A stretch of 64,000 nucleotides of DNA. It comes from Flavipsychrobacter sp. (GTDB lineage: Bacteria; Bacteroidota; Bacteroidia; Chitinophagales; Chitinophagaceae). The notes under the pieces are model-generated. The model was not told where the DNA came from. It saw nothing but the letters and a program-made list of their open reading frames with translations, and ran no database searches. The stretch lies in assembly GCA_017849575.1 (NCBI GenBank), contig JAFIGV010000030.1, positions 62,001-126,000 on the forward strand, read 5' to 3'. A program made the position numbers and the translations under genes. Of this stretch, positions 16,491 through 25,243 are shown piece after piece; position 1 is the first letter of the stretch, and each line of letters starts with the position of its first letter.

Positions 16491-18026
16491 TTGCACGGAT
16501 TGGAAAACGAACTTCCACTGGATACAGGCTTGATTGAGATCAGCGATGCAACCCAGAAGACATACTGGACGGTTCGGGACAGTGTGGAAGGCTTGCAGAT
16601 ATTCGGTGGTATTGGTTCAGGAAAAACTTCAGGCTCCGGAAGAACTTTCGCCCTGAAATTTTTGGAACATGGTTACGGCGGTTTGGTACTTACTGCCAAA
16701 CATGATGAGAAAGATTTATGGCAGGAATACTGCCGTTTGACCGGTCGGATCGAAGACCTTGTCATCGTCGAACCCGGCGGTGCGTTTTCATTCAACCTGA
16801 TCGCGTATGAAGCAAGCCGGGCGAAAGACAAGCAAGCACTTACCATTAATCTGGTTCAGGTACTAAAAACCGTTATCCGCGCTAATAAAGAGAAATCATC
16901 CAGCCGGACAGATGATGCTTTTTGGGAAACGGCTCTGGACATGCTGCTTGCCAATACAATTGATCTTTGCCTGCTGGCTTACGGCAGCGTTACGCTGCAA
17001 CTGCTTTATGAAATCGCGCAAACAGCCCCTAAAAAACTTATCACTAAGCCAGATGCAGAAAAGGCAAAGGATTCAGGAAAACCCAACGCCTTTGCCAATG
17101 CCTACAAAATAGCAATGGCAAAAATCAAAGGGCAGGTCGATGAATGGAAAAAGACCTTATCGTTTAGCGAAAAAGCCGCCATTCGGGATGATTATCATTA
17201 CACGCAACTTGTCTCGGAAGCCCAACCTGATGTGCGGCGAATGAACGCGATTGCCAGTTTCTTCAACCATACCTATTACAACCTGGCGGAAAAGACCCGT
17301 TCCATTGTAGATTTCAGCCTGCTGGGTTTCCTGTATAACCTCCTTAGAGAGCCTACCTATTCGCTTTTCAGCCGGTATACGTCCAACTTTATTCCGGAGG
17401 ATTGCCTAGGCGGCAAAATCATCCTGCTCAACCTTCCGGTAAAAGACTATCACAAAATGGGACAGGACAGCCAGATCATGTTCAAATATGTGTGGCAAAG
17501 GAGCATGGAGCGGCGGCGGGTTAATGAAAACGGAAGACCGGTATTTTTATGGGCAGACGAAGCGCAGCATTTTCTGCACGAGCACGACGCGGACTATCAG
17601 GCAACGGCGAGAAGCAGCAGGATTGCGACAGTGTACATTTCCCAGAACCTGCCGAACTATTATGCCAATATGGGAGGACAGACTTCAGAATACAAGGTCA
17701 AAAGCTTCCTTGGCACTTTAGGAACAAAAATCTTCCATGCTAACGCCGATATCGAGACAAACGAATATGCCTCCCGGCTTATCGGTCAAGCTTACATGGA
17801 GAGGCGACAAATCTCTTCCACAATAGCTGGAGATTTTTCCAGCACTGAGCAACTCTCTTATGAGCTTGAGGCAGTGTTTCGCCCCGAGCAGTTTGTCGGC
17901 CTACGGACAGGCGGTCCGGGCAATGATTATCAGGTGGATGGTATCATGCATATGCAAGGCAAAAGATTCTCAGGCAACCAAAGCCATAAGAAGCTACGGT
18001 TCAACCAGCATTATAAACTACAGTAA
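16491..18026 (+). CDS. VirD4/TraG-like conjugative coupling ATPase
   Basis: A protein of at least 511 residues. Walker A is G-G-I-G-S-G-K-T at 39-46, Walker B is LWADEA with D356/E357, followed by a sensor-like SQNLPNY. This is the motor that links a relaxase-DNA complex to a type IV secretion channel; it also has a TraM-recognition-like C-terminal region. No N-terminal membrane helix is seen. The TTG start is doubtful: the frame stays open upstream with plausible sequence (IRFFHTPLISKLVSKL), and an ATG at 16414 lies one base out of frame. The relaxase is two genes downstream. No channel genes are present in the window. Confidence 0.88.
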   Translation: MHGLENELPLDTGLIEISDATQKTYWTVRDSVEGLQIFGGIGSGKTSGSGRTFALKFLEHGYGGLVLTAKHDEKDLWQEYCRLTGRIEDLVIVEPGGAFSFNLIAYEASRAKDKQALTINLVQVLKTVIRANKEKSSSRTDDAFWETALDMLLANTIDLCLLAYGSVTLQLLYEIAQTAPKKLITKPDAEKAKDSGKPNAFANAYKIAMAKIKGQVDEWKKTLSFSEKAAIRDDYHYTQLVSEAQPDVRRMNAIASFFNHTYYNLAEKTRSIVDFSLLGFLYNLLREPTYSLFSRYTSNFIPEDCLGGKIILLNLPVKDYHKMGQDSQIMFKYVWQRSMERRRVNENGRPVFLWADEAQHFLHEHDADYQATARSSRIATVYISQNLPNYYANMGGQTSEYKVKSFLGTLGTKIFHANADIETNEYASRLIGQAYMERRQISSTIAGDFSSTEQLSYELEAVFRPEQFVGLRTGGPGNDYQVDGIMHMQGKRFSGNQSHKKLRFNQHYKLQ

Positions 18027-18029
18027 GTA

Positions 18030-18800
18030 ATGAAAAGGAACGTCTACTACCAGCGAGTTTTCAGCAGACCGCAAATAATGAAGCAGATATTTCTGATGCT
18101 ATTTATGGGTGTCTCCTATTATTTCCGGCTTCCGATTGAAATCATCATCAGGAAAAGCTTTGGTGAAAGGTACTTTGATCCGGTCTTATCTCTCACAACA
18201 GCTCTTGCTGCCGTAGGGTACCCTTTTTACATCTGCAACAAACATTATGGATTTGACTGGCAAATGCTTTTTGAAGACTATTCTACCTGGTTCATTTACT
18301 GGGCAATCTATTTCTATCATCTCTATAAGCGTTGGCTCGAGGTTAGACATGAACCATCAGTGTTTGATTTTGGTAAATTCAGTTTGTCAGATGGTATCAT
18401 TCCTGATTGGGCGTTCAAGATATCCGCTCTCTTTGGCAAAGTCGATAACCCACGTTTTTCGGCGATTTTTGTGGAGCCTGCTGGCTTTTTTATTGGAGGT
18501 GCCGTTTTGACATCTATGGACCAACCTTTGGGTAAGTTTCTTATGACTTGCGCTGTTGTTTATTCTTTTGGTTATATGGCTGCCTACCGACTGGGTGACC
18601 AGGCAATCATGGACACTATTGACGAAATGTTGTGCAACGAGGATCTGTCGGAAACCTTCATCCATGATAATCCGTCCGATAAAGGCATCCCTATCTATGG
18701 AAGGCGACCCTCAAGTAAAGAGATGCGGGAAAAGTTGTTCAATGCATTCAAAGACTCCGATGAAGACGAAGATGATGACGGATATGGGCTCGTGACATGA
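18030..18800 (+). CDS. Membrane protein of the mobilization module
   Basis: A 256-residue protein starting 3 bp after the coupling ATPase stop, so certainly co-transcribed. Two N-terminal hydrophobic segments (~16-35 and ~50-70), one near 85-100 and two around 145-185 suggest four to five membrane spans, with an acidic, Asp/Glu-rich C-terminal tail in the cytoplasm. The coupling protein itself lacks membrane helices, so this protein may supply its membrane anchor, as separate anchors do in some systems. That role is inference; no named domain is recognised. Confidence 0.68.
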   Translation: MKRNVYYQRVFSRPQIMKQIFLMLFMGVSYYFRLPIEIIIRKSFGERYFDPVLSLTTALAAVGYPFYICNKHYGFDWQMLFEDYSTWFIYWAIYFYHLYKRWLEVRHEPSVFDFGKFSLSDGIIPDWAFKISALFGKVDNPRFSAIFVEPAGFFIGGAVLTSMDQPLGKFLMTCAVVYSFGYMAAYRLGDQAIMDTIDEMLCNEDLSETFIHDNPSDKGIPIYGRRPSSKEMREKLFNAFKDSDEDEDDDGYGLVT

Positions 18801-18801
18801 T

Positions 18802-18818
18802 CCTAAGCTGTGCTTAGG
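18802..18818. other. Short perfect hairpin
   Basis: CCTAAGC (18802-18808) and GCTTAGG (18812-18818) form a 7-bp stem with a 3-nt loop just after the membrane protein gene. There is no T-run, so it may be an RNA processing or regulatory hairpin rather than a terminator. Confidence 0.35.
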
Positions 18819-18916
18819 GGAGAAGTCTGATAGAAAAAATTTAATCCTGTTATACGAGTCAGCAACGCCTGACCGAACATAGCTCACATGAAATGTTTCA
18901 CACAAAATGAAAAATT

Positions 18917-19243
18917 ATGGCAACAATTATCATTGAAAAAATCAACACAGCAAGTGCGGAAAACTCAAAATCCAATCCTCCGGTGCTGACGATTACAGCA
19001 AGCGGAGATGTACCCACAAGCGGGTACACCAACCCTGGATTGGTACCGAGAATGTATACGGTCCAGCCACCCGACGGTATATGGGAATTCGACTTTATGG
19101 TGGATGAACCCGAAGGACCGGTCAATGAAGTGATCACAGAACAAACTGCCAGTTTTGCATGGGAGGATTATCCGAAAGGGTTAAAGGGCGTAAGGATTTA
19201 TGGTAGCAAGGAGTCCAAGGACGTGTTAGTTGGTCATCAGTAA
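18917..19243 (+). CDS. Small hypothetical protein
   Basis: A 108-residue, mostly beta-rich protein with no signal peptide. It reads like a single small beta-sandwich (ITASGDVPTSGYTNPG, PPDGIWEFDFM, YPKGLKGVRIYG). It sits between the coupling module and the relaxase, in the same direction. I cannot assign a family; similar small proteins elsewhere resemble protease-inhibitor-like or CHAP-like beta domains, but this is only an impression. Confidence 0.62.
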   Translation: MATIIIEKINTASAENSKSNPPVLTITASGDVPTSGYTNPGLVPRMYTVQPPDGIWEFDFMVDEPEGPVNEVITEQTASFAWEDYPKGLKGVRIYGSKESKDVLVGHQ

Positions 19244-19274
19244 TTGATGTCCGCTAATCCTTAACATTCAGTAT

Positions 19275-19305
19275 TGACGGTCTTCTTGACGAATATTAAC
19301 CGTCA
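19275..19305. promoter_or_regulatory. Inverted repeat upstream of the relaxase
   Basis: TGACGGT (19275-19281) and ACCGTCA (19299-19305) form a 7-bp inverted repeat with a 17-bp spacer in the 117-bp gap before the MobF relaxase gene. MobF relaxases often nick at an oriT beside their own gene next to inverted repeats, so this is a candidate oriT or autoregulatory site. No nic sequence is identified. Confidence 0.3.
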
Positions 19306-19360
19306 TTGATCAGGTGGAAATTTTCAGAAAAGAGACGGGTAGTTCTTTAAAGTCACCGCT

Positions 19361-22096
19361 ATGATTCGAATGATCCAAAGCCAATCTTCCGGACATGCGA
19401 AGACATATTTTTCCGAGGCATTGGCAAAATCGGATTACTACATCGGAGATCAGGAATTGAACGGCAATTTTCAGGGACAGCTTGCCGAGCGGCTTGGCAT
19501 TAGCGGAATAGCGACCAAAGAGCGGTTTTTCGCCTTATGCGAAAACCGCCATCCGAATACAGGAATACCGCTTTCGCCCCGGACTAAAACAAACCGCAGA
19601 ATCGGTTACGACATTAACTTTCACGTCCCTAAATCGGTCAGTATCCTCCATGCTCTTTCCAAGGATGATCACATCCTGAAGGCATTTCACAATAGTGTAA
19701 CGGAAACCATGAAAGATATTGAAGCAGAAGCTCGGGTAAGAGTGAGAAAAGGCGGTGCATATGACGACCGAAAAACAGGGGAACTGCTTTGGGTTGATTT
19801 TATCCATCAGACGGCAAGACCTGTTGAGGGCTTTGCGCCTGATCCTCACCTTCATGCTCATTGTTTCGTGTTCAACTTCTCATGGGATGAAACGGAACAA
19901 CGAATAAAAGCCGCTCAATTTGGTGAAATCAATCGAGAGATGCCTTACTATCAGGCATTGTTTCATAAGCGGCTGGCAAACAACCTGATTGAGCTTGGCT
20001 ACAGGATACGACCAACCGCAAAAGCCTTTGAAGTGGCAGGTGTACCGCAACAAGTCATTGATCTGTTTGCCAAACGCACCGATGAGATCGGACGTATCGC
20101 CAAAGAAAGAAACATCACTGACGCCAAAGCGCTCAGCGAGTTAGGCGCACGAACTCGGGCGAAGAAGGAAACTGGTTTGACCATGGAGCAACTCAGGACG
20201 GGATGGCGAGCCCAAATCAAAGAGTTAGACAGCATCGATAATGATCAAAGAAGTCAGATTATCCGGACGCCTGTCAGGGTACCTGCAATTAAGGATATCG
20301 ATGTTGACAGTTCTGTCGATTTTGCTCTGTCCCATTGTTTCGAACGTGCTTCTGTCGTGTCATTGTCCAGACTGACGCAAACGGCATTAGAGCAGAGTGT
20401 TGGCACCCTCACCTCTCCTGAAGCTATTGACAAGGCTTTTGCGATGCGCACTGAGCTGATCAAAATCAAAGAAGGTAATCGCTGGATGTGTACGACCAGA
20501 GAGGTGCTTCAGGAAGAGCAGCGTATGGTGCAACTTGCCATTAAGGGCAAAAACGTCTTTGCTCCGCTTTACGGTAAAATGCCAGACATAAAGGCAACTG
20601 GGCAACAAAAAGATGCGATTTGCCATGTTTTGAGTACGTCGGACATGGTATCCATCATTCGCGGTGCTGCAGGTGCCGGGAAAACCACACTTATGAAAGA
20701 AGCCATCAGCTATATCGAGAAAGCCGGGAAACGGGTGTTTACGGTCGCGCCAACAGCACGGGCGGCACGGGGCGTCTTGAAAGATGAAGGCTTCGACCAA
20801 GCAACCACGGTAGCAAGCCTTCTTGCGAATAAAACATGGCAGAAAGAGCTTGAGGGACAAGTGCTTTGGGTCGATGAAGCCGGGATGCTGGGCACAAAGG
20901 ATATGGCTGTCCTGCTTGAACTGGTAACACGGCAAAGGGCAAGGCTTATTCTGGGCGGCGATACACGACAACATGCAAGTGTTGTCAGAGGCGATGCGTT
21001 ACGTATTCTCAACACGGTGGCAGGGATAAAGACCGCCGAGGTGAACAAGATTTACCGTCAAAGGGACGTGATTTACCGAAGTGCTATTTCAGAGATGGCA
21101 ACAGGAAAGATCCGCGATAGTTTTGCAAAGCTTGAAACCATCGGGGCGATTAAGAAGCTTGATAAGCCAGGGTCTTATACTGACCTTGTGGACGCTTATG
21201 TTTTTGCGCTTAAGAATGGTAAAGACGTGCTGACAATCTCTCCTACTCATGCCCAGGGAGAACAAGTAAACGCAGCAATCAGGGAGCGACTTAAAGCGGA
21301 AGGACTGATCGGCAAAAAGCAGCTTTCTGTAACCCAGCTCAAGAATTTGAGCCTGACGAGCGCCCAAAAAACAGATTGGCGAAATTTCGAGCCGGGCTTG
21401 AGAGTCCAGTTTAATCAGAACCAGCCGGGCATCAACCGGGGAAGCATTTGGTCGGTCGAAGATGTTTCTGAACATAAGGTGAACATCGTCAACGTAAACA
21501 ATCAACGCAAAGTGCTTGACCTGAAAAAGCCAGAAGATTTTGAACTCTATCGTCAAACAGAGCTGCCGTTATCTAAGGGCGACAAAGTGCAGATCACACG
21601 CAACGGATTTGATAGGCAGAAACAAAGACTTAATAACGGAACCGTATTGGAGGTTTCTTCAATCAGCAAAAAGAACGGGATCATCCTGACTAATGGCAGG
21701 ACAAATTTTACACTTAATCAGGACTTTGGACACCTGTCCTATGCCCATTGCATAACCTCACATGCCAGCCAAGGCAAGACAGTGGATGAAGTGTTTATCG
21801 CACAGCCATCAACAACGTTTGCAGCAACCAACGCCAAACAGTTTTACGTCTCTGCCTCGCGTGCGCGCGACATGCTGCATATCTACACAGACGACAAAGG
21901 TGCACTGATGGAACATGCCGCGCAGATCGGCGACCGGCGCGGCGCGGCGGAATTGGTAAAAGCTGAGCACCATGCTCATGAACTTCAAAGGATGCGAGAA
22001 ATGGAAAGACAGCCCGAACCTAACCATCAGATTGAACAAATAAAATCACCCGAACAATGGGATATAAGCTTCGATGACTATGAGCCAGGATTTTAG
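19361..22096 (+). CDS. MobF (TrwC/TraI-like) conjugative relaxase-helicase
   Basis: A 911-residue bifunctional protein. The N-terminal relaxase domain (~1-300) has catalytic tyrosine candidates Y16 and the pair Y26/Y27, in the spacing seen in TrwC, and the three-histidine metal site H163-L-H165-A-H167. The C-terminal half is a RecD-like SF1 helicase: Walker A G-A-A-G-A-G-K-T-T at 435-443, Walker B WVDEAGML near 505, and a conserved SHASQGKTVDE box near 805. It would nick the element at oriT, stay covalently attached and unwind the transferred strand. MobF relaxases are less usual than MobP/MobB types in Bacteroidota elements. Confidence 0.93.
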   Translation: MIRMIQSQSSGHAKTYFSEALAKSDYYIGDQELNGNFQGQLAERLGISGIATKERFFALCENRHPNTGIPLSPRTKTNRRIGYDINFHVPKSVSILHALSKDDHILKAFHNSVTETMKDIEAEARVRVRKGGAYDDRKTGELLWVDFIHQTARPVEGFAPDPHLHAHCFVFNFSWDETEQRIKAAQFGEINREMPYYQALFHKRLANNLIELGYRIRPTAKAFEVAGVPQQVIDLFAKRTDEIGRIAKERNITDAKALSELGARTRAKKETGLTMEQLRTGWRAQIKELDSIDNDQRSQIIRTPVRVPAIKDIDVDSSVDFALSHCFERASVVSLSRLTQTALEQSVGTLTSPEAIDKAFAMRTELIKIKEGNRWMCTTREVLQEEQRMVQLAIKGKNVFAPLYGKMPDIKATGQQKDAICHVLSTSDMVSIIRGAAGAGKTTLMKEAISYIEKAGKRVFTVAPTARAARGVLKDEGFDQATTVASLLANKTWQKELEGQVLWVDEAGMLGTKDMAVLLELVTRQRARLILGGDTRQHASVVRGDALRILNTVAGIKTAEVNKIYRQRDVIYRSAISEMATGKIRDSFAKLETIGAIKKLDKPGSYTDLVDAYVFALKNGKDVLTISPTHAQGEQVNAAIRERLKAEGLIGKKQLSVTQLKNLSLTSAQKTDWRNFEPGLRVQFNQNQPGINRGSIWSVEDVSEHKVNIVNVNNQRKVLDLKKPEDFELYRQTELPLSKGDKVQITRNGFDRQKQRLNNGTVLEVSSISKKNGIILTNGRTNFTLNQDFGHLSYAHCITSHASQGKTVDEVFIAQPSTTFAATNAKQFYVSASRARDMLHIYTDDKGALMEHAAQIGDRRGAAELVKAEHHAHELQRMREMERQPEPNHQIEQIKSPEQWDISFDDYEPGF

Positions 22097-22457
22097 CTTG
22101 CGGTTTGACGAGAACAAAGAGCAAACCTGGTCGAATCACGATGGGAATAGTTCTGAGTCCGACCTGTATGCGCAACCTGGAAACAGTCGAACATTGCTTT
22201 TGCAATGGTCAGACGGCAGAAAGCAGTTCTTCAACTATAACTATTTAATCACTGGTTTCTGTGACCCAGCCCAGGGGATTATTCGATTAGAGTTTAGCAG
22301 CCATCACGTCGAACTGCGAGGGCAAAGGTTAATGTCCTTGTACACAGAGGTGATGACACAGGTAAGAAGGGTTATTTCCTGCGTTGAAGAAAGATACCTT
22401 CCATTGAATCACCATAATGATTCAGCGGTTACTTATATAGCAGTTGAAAGCAGGTAA
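22074..22457 (+). CDS. Small hypothetical protein coupled to the relaxase
   Basis: A 127-residue protein whose start overlaps the last 23 nt of the relaxase gene. It is beta-rich in the middle (RTLLLQWSDGRKQFFNYNYL, GIIRLEFSSHHVELRGQ) and helical toward the end. No motif is recognised. Translational coupling suggests an accessory role in mobilization or regulation of the relaxase, which remains inference. Confidence 0.62.
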   Translation: MTMSQDFSLRFDENKEQTWSNHDGNSSESDLYAQPGNSRTLLLQWSDGRKQFFNYNYLITGFCDPAQGIIRLEFSSHHVELRGQRLMSLYTEVMTQVRRVISCVEERYLPLNHHNDSAVTYIAVESR

Positions 22458-22532
22458 ATCATTTGCTGTAGAGAGTTGAACTTACATTGACGTTCATTAT
22501 TCGAAAATATTTGCTAGCCTACATCGCTGTTA

Positions 22533-23069
22533 TTAGTAGAAAATCCAAAGTCCTCCATTCATGCGTTTAGAAGCTACAAACAAATCGAAATAACTGACTT
22601 CTTTAACCCCAAATTCGTATGGACCGGGATCATAAGCTATTAGGTTGTCATCCTTTACGCCGTCTAGCAGAAGAGCATGACCATAGAAAGTTTTGTTAGC
22701 TGGTTGAAAGAGCGAGTTGTATTCAAAAGTTACAATAGTGTTGAAATTTCTGGTTTTTTGTATGATAATATCCAGAAACATCCAATCTTCAAAGGTCTTA
22801 GTAGGAAGGTATTCAAAGGTTCTTTTGATGTTTTTTGTTTGGAGGAAGTGATCCAATTGTAAGGGGGAAATATTCATTCCCCACTGTGTAGGATTGTCAG
22901 AAATCCGAGCTTGAGGAATTCTGTCCAGGAGGGTATCAGTAACAGGAAGTGTAATACCGAACTCTCTTGCAATTTCAACTTGATCAATGTTACGATCATA
23001 TATATTCAGCAACACCATTTGCAAACAAGCTGCAAAGCAGAGTCTATTACTAGCTATGATAAATTCCAT
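22533..23069 (-). CDS. C39-like papain-fold cysteine peptidase
   Basis: A 178-residue protein. The start region SNRLCFAACLQMVL has the Q/N...C layout of C39/papain-like peptidases, with C11 (or C15) as nucleophile. A later block YGHALLLDGV provides the histidine and DPGP the aspartate position. The start at 23069 is fixed by overlap with the NUDIX stop (TAATG). It is the last gene of a four-gene minus-strand operon (24878 to 22533). C39-like domains either cleave leader peptides or act in signalling; with nucleotide-processing partners here the substrate is unknown. Confidence 0.7.
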   Translation of the reverse strand: MEFIIASNRLCFAACLQMVLLNIYDRNIDQVEIAREFGITLPVTDTLLDRIPQARISDNPTQWGMNISPLQLDHFLQTKNIKRTFEYLPTKTFEDWMFLDIIIQKTRNFNTIVTFEYNSLFQPANKTFYGHALLLDGVKDDNLIAYDPGPYEFGVKEVSYFDLFVASKRMNGGLWIFY

Positions 23070-23650
23070 TAATTGGACAGTAATTCGCGTAATATGATTT
23101 GCGACCAACTTTCTAGTAAGGGATCATTAGCATTTAGATAATCTATATCAACCCATTCACACTCAAGCTTCCCGACTTCATTTACTTTATGGCTAGGCAT
23201 TGAAGACTGTACCTCAAACACAAGGCCAATATGTACCTTACCCACGTCAGAAATATCATCGTTGATGTAGCCTAGAAATCTTAAAGAGGACATATCGATA
23301 TCTGGAAGGCTAACTTCTTCACTCAATTCCCTCAAAAGGCAATTATAGATTGCACCTTTACCAGTCCGATCATTAGGATTGATATGTCCTCCAATCCCTA
23401 TCGAAAGTTTCTCATGAAGTCTACTTTCTGACTGTTGCTTAGTCCGTCGATACAAAAGGAAGAGTTCGTTACTCCTAATATAGAGATATGGAATAACCTG
23501 TTTGAATGAAAAATCAGCTTCAGCAGAATTACGAAGTCGTTCTTCAAGGTTAGCCTCTATGAAGCTAAAATCATCACTGCGTATGTATCCGAAATCCTTC
23601 CTCAACAAACCAGAGATCTGTTCGCGTTTTACACCTAGAACTATTTCCAT
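23069..23650 (-). CDS. NUDIX hydrolase
   Basis: A 193-residue protein with a NUDIX box: G87-G-H-I-N, then R107-E-L-S-E-E112. The first glycine-to-RELSEE spacing is close to standard. NUDIX enzymes hydrolyse nucleoside diphosphates linked to another moiety, including (d)NTPs. An N-terminal extension of about 50 residues precedes the domain. It lies 12 bp after the dCTP-deaminase-like gene and overlaps the peptidase by one base. With the deaminase it suggests control of a nucleotide pool, for defence or pool cleaning; the substrate is not visible from sequence. Confidence 0.82.
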   Translation of the reverse strand: MEIVLGVKREQISGLLRKDFGYIRSDDFSFIEANLEERLRNSAEADFSFKQVIPYLYIRSNELFLLYRRTKQQSESRLHEKLSIGIGGHINPNDRTGKGAIYNCLLRELSEEVSLPDIDMSSLRFLGYINDDISDVGKVHIGLVFEVQSSMPSHKVNEVGKLECEWVDIDYLNANDPLLESWSQIILRELLSN

Positions 23651-23662
23651 AAAAATTCTTGA

Positions 23663-24199
23663 CTACGTTTCGGGCTTTTGAATTGTTGGCTTTTCAGCGT
23701 TATTATACCTACCATTATAGGGTTTAACCTGCCTCGTTGATGCTTTAAAAATAAACAAATCACCGACTTTTTGTCCCGGCTTTATTTTTACTGTCATTTT
23801 TGAAAAATTCACGATTTCAAATGTGATCTTACCCTTGAAACCAGGCTCAATTTGTGAGTCACAACAATGGATTGTAACGAAAAGCCGAGCAAGTGAACCT
23901 TTCGTTTGTAAAAACCCAAAATACCCTATAGGTATATTCACAGTTTCGTATGAACAAGCCAGTACTGCGGCGTTTGGCTCCAGTGTCAGGTAATCGCCAT
24001 TAGGAATTATTCGATCCGTTATCCATTCTGCCGGTAGTGCATCGCCATAAGTTATCGAAGCGTCTTCCGGTGGATTTATTTCTACGATCTGGTTATTAAG
24101 ACGAAGACATATTGAAGTGTTATCGAAGCCAAAATTCTCATCATCCACTATTCGATGTTGTCTAATTAGCTCTTTAAGATTATCTCCCACTATTACCAT
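23663..24199 (-). CDS. dCTP deaminase/dUTPase-fold protein
   Basis: A 178-residue protein of the dCTP deaminase (Dcd) family within the trimeric dUTPase fold. The signature segment TKGSLAR at 99-105 contains R105, matching the Dcd arginine, and E128 in KITFEIVN matches the catalytic glutamate; the spacing between them (23) is the same as in E. coli Dcd (R115/E138). The position of Dcd Ser111 is Gly101, so activity cannot be assumed. The ATG at 24199 is chosen because it begins the MVIVGDNLKELI helix typical of Dcd. It overlaps the upstream membrane-anchored paralog by 20 nt. Confidence 0.78.
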   Translation of the reverse strand: MVIVGDNLKELIRQHRIVDDENFGFDNTSICLRLNNQIVEINPPEDASITYGDALPAEWITDRIIPNGDYLTLEPNAAVLACSYETVNIPIGYFGFLQTKGSLARLFVTIHCCDSQIEPGFKGKITFEIVNFSKMTVKIKPGQKVGDLFIFKASTRQVKPYNGRYNNAEKPTIQKPET

Positions 24200-24878
24200 T
24201 TTCGTTACTATTTTCTTTGATGTTGCGACTATTGAGTTGATCCGATTTATAGCCGATAAAATTTCTATTGAAAATCCCAATAAAAAGCGTCGTCAATACC
24301 GCTAGGATGGAGATAATGACAGAAATCCACTCCTTATTTTCCTTAAGCCATATCGTTAGTCTCTTTAAGCGCCCAATAGGTCTGGTTCGTCGTGAACCGG
24401 ATTCTGCCTTTGTGTTCACGGGATTCTGAAGATTGGACTCCATATTAATAAAGAATCCAGTACATAAGGGGCTTCCTTTGATTAGCCTCAATTTCTTCTT
24501 GCTCCCGTTATAGATTCCAATTCGAAGGTTATCATGAAATCCTGGATTAATTTTCCCCGTCGATATGAAAGCCCCCTGAAATATTTTGGAACCTTTGCCG
24601 GTTACAAGACCAAACACATTGTATGGCACAGCTATTCTTTCGGCAGTTTCTATCAGCACCGCTTGTGAAGGGTTAAGAATTATGCCATCACCAACATCAT
24701 AAGCTGTGTCATCATCCTCTAAAAACCACCGGTCACCGACAGTAAAATCCACGGAAGCAGGACCATCTTCCAACTGAACTTGAGTGCTAATAAAAACATA
24801 ACTATCGCTAGACCGTTTATTTGCATGATATGCATCCCAATCATTCGTAATTCGGGTCGACAAATCAATTACTGACAT
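24180..24878 (-). CDS. Membrane-anchored degenerate dCTP-deaminase-like protein
   Basis: A 232-residue protein. Residues ~45-145 align with the downstream Dcd paralog (KGSKIF for KGSLAR; GKINPGFHDNLRIGIYN for SQIEPGFKGKITFEIVN). The catalytic arginine is replaced by F100 and the glutamate by G121, so this copy should be catalytically dead. A basic linker leads to one membrane helix at about 183-204, then a charged tail. It is the first gene of the four-gene operon. A plausible reading is a regulatory or scaffolding subunit that brings a nucleotide sensor to the membrane, but no experiment is known to me for this arrangement. Confidence 0.72.
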   Translation of the reverse strand: MSVIDLSTRITNDWDAYHANKRSSDSYVFISTQVQLEDGPASVDFTVGDRWFLEDDDTAYDVGDGIILNPSQAVLIETAERIAVPYNVFGLVTGKGSKIFQGAFISTGKINPGFHDNLRIGIYNGSKKKLRLIKGSPLCTGFFINMESNLQNPVNTKAESGSRRTRPIGRLKRLTIWLKENKEWISVIISILAVLTTLFIGIFNRNFIGYKSDQLNSRNIKENSNENGNSGR

Positions 24879-25243
24879 TAGTAGCTTTTTTTTGACATTC
24901 TACTTTTGGCGTGCGTTCAAGACAAACCGCTCACAAACATAACTCCTGAAACTTACGAGAAATGTTTCAAGCTAAAAAGAGAATCATTTGCATTTTTTCA
25001 CTGGGACAAAAAGTGAGTCTTTCAACGTGCAACGGTCAAACCAAATAAATTCAAAAGATAGATATTTTGTTATTCAAAGTGCTTGCAGGTGGTGGATGGT
25101 TACCACCTGAAAGACCTCAGTGCCAATGCCGCTTTGAGCATTTCAGTCTATACCCTCACTAAACCAGTATTCTTGTAGTGTATTCATTGCGGGTCATCAG
25201 TAAACACAAAAAAGCCCCGAACACGTGAGGGCTTTCGAAACAT
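24879..25243. other. 365-bp intergenic region
   Basis: No supported gene. The interval holds the promoter side of the nucleotide operon and ends in a terminator for the DUF2958 gene. A 30-codon protein-like piece (VVDGYHLKDLSANAAL near 25090) is open only briefly and may be a gene remnant. Confidence 0.35.
25205..25235 (-). terminator. Rho-independent terminator after DUF2958 gene
   Basis: AAAGCCC (25211-25217) pairs with GGGCTTT (25229-25235). Read on the minus strand the stem is followed by TTTTTTG, a classic terminator, immediately downstream of the gene ending at 25244. Confidence 0.75.

Noticed and set aside
19244-19360. oriT call
   Set aside because: An inverted repeat is present, but no nic site could be matched; reported only as a candidate regulatory site.
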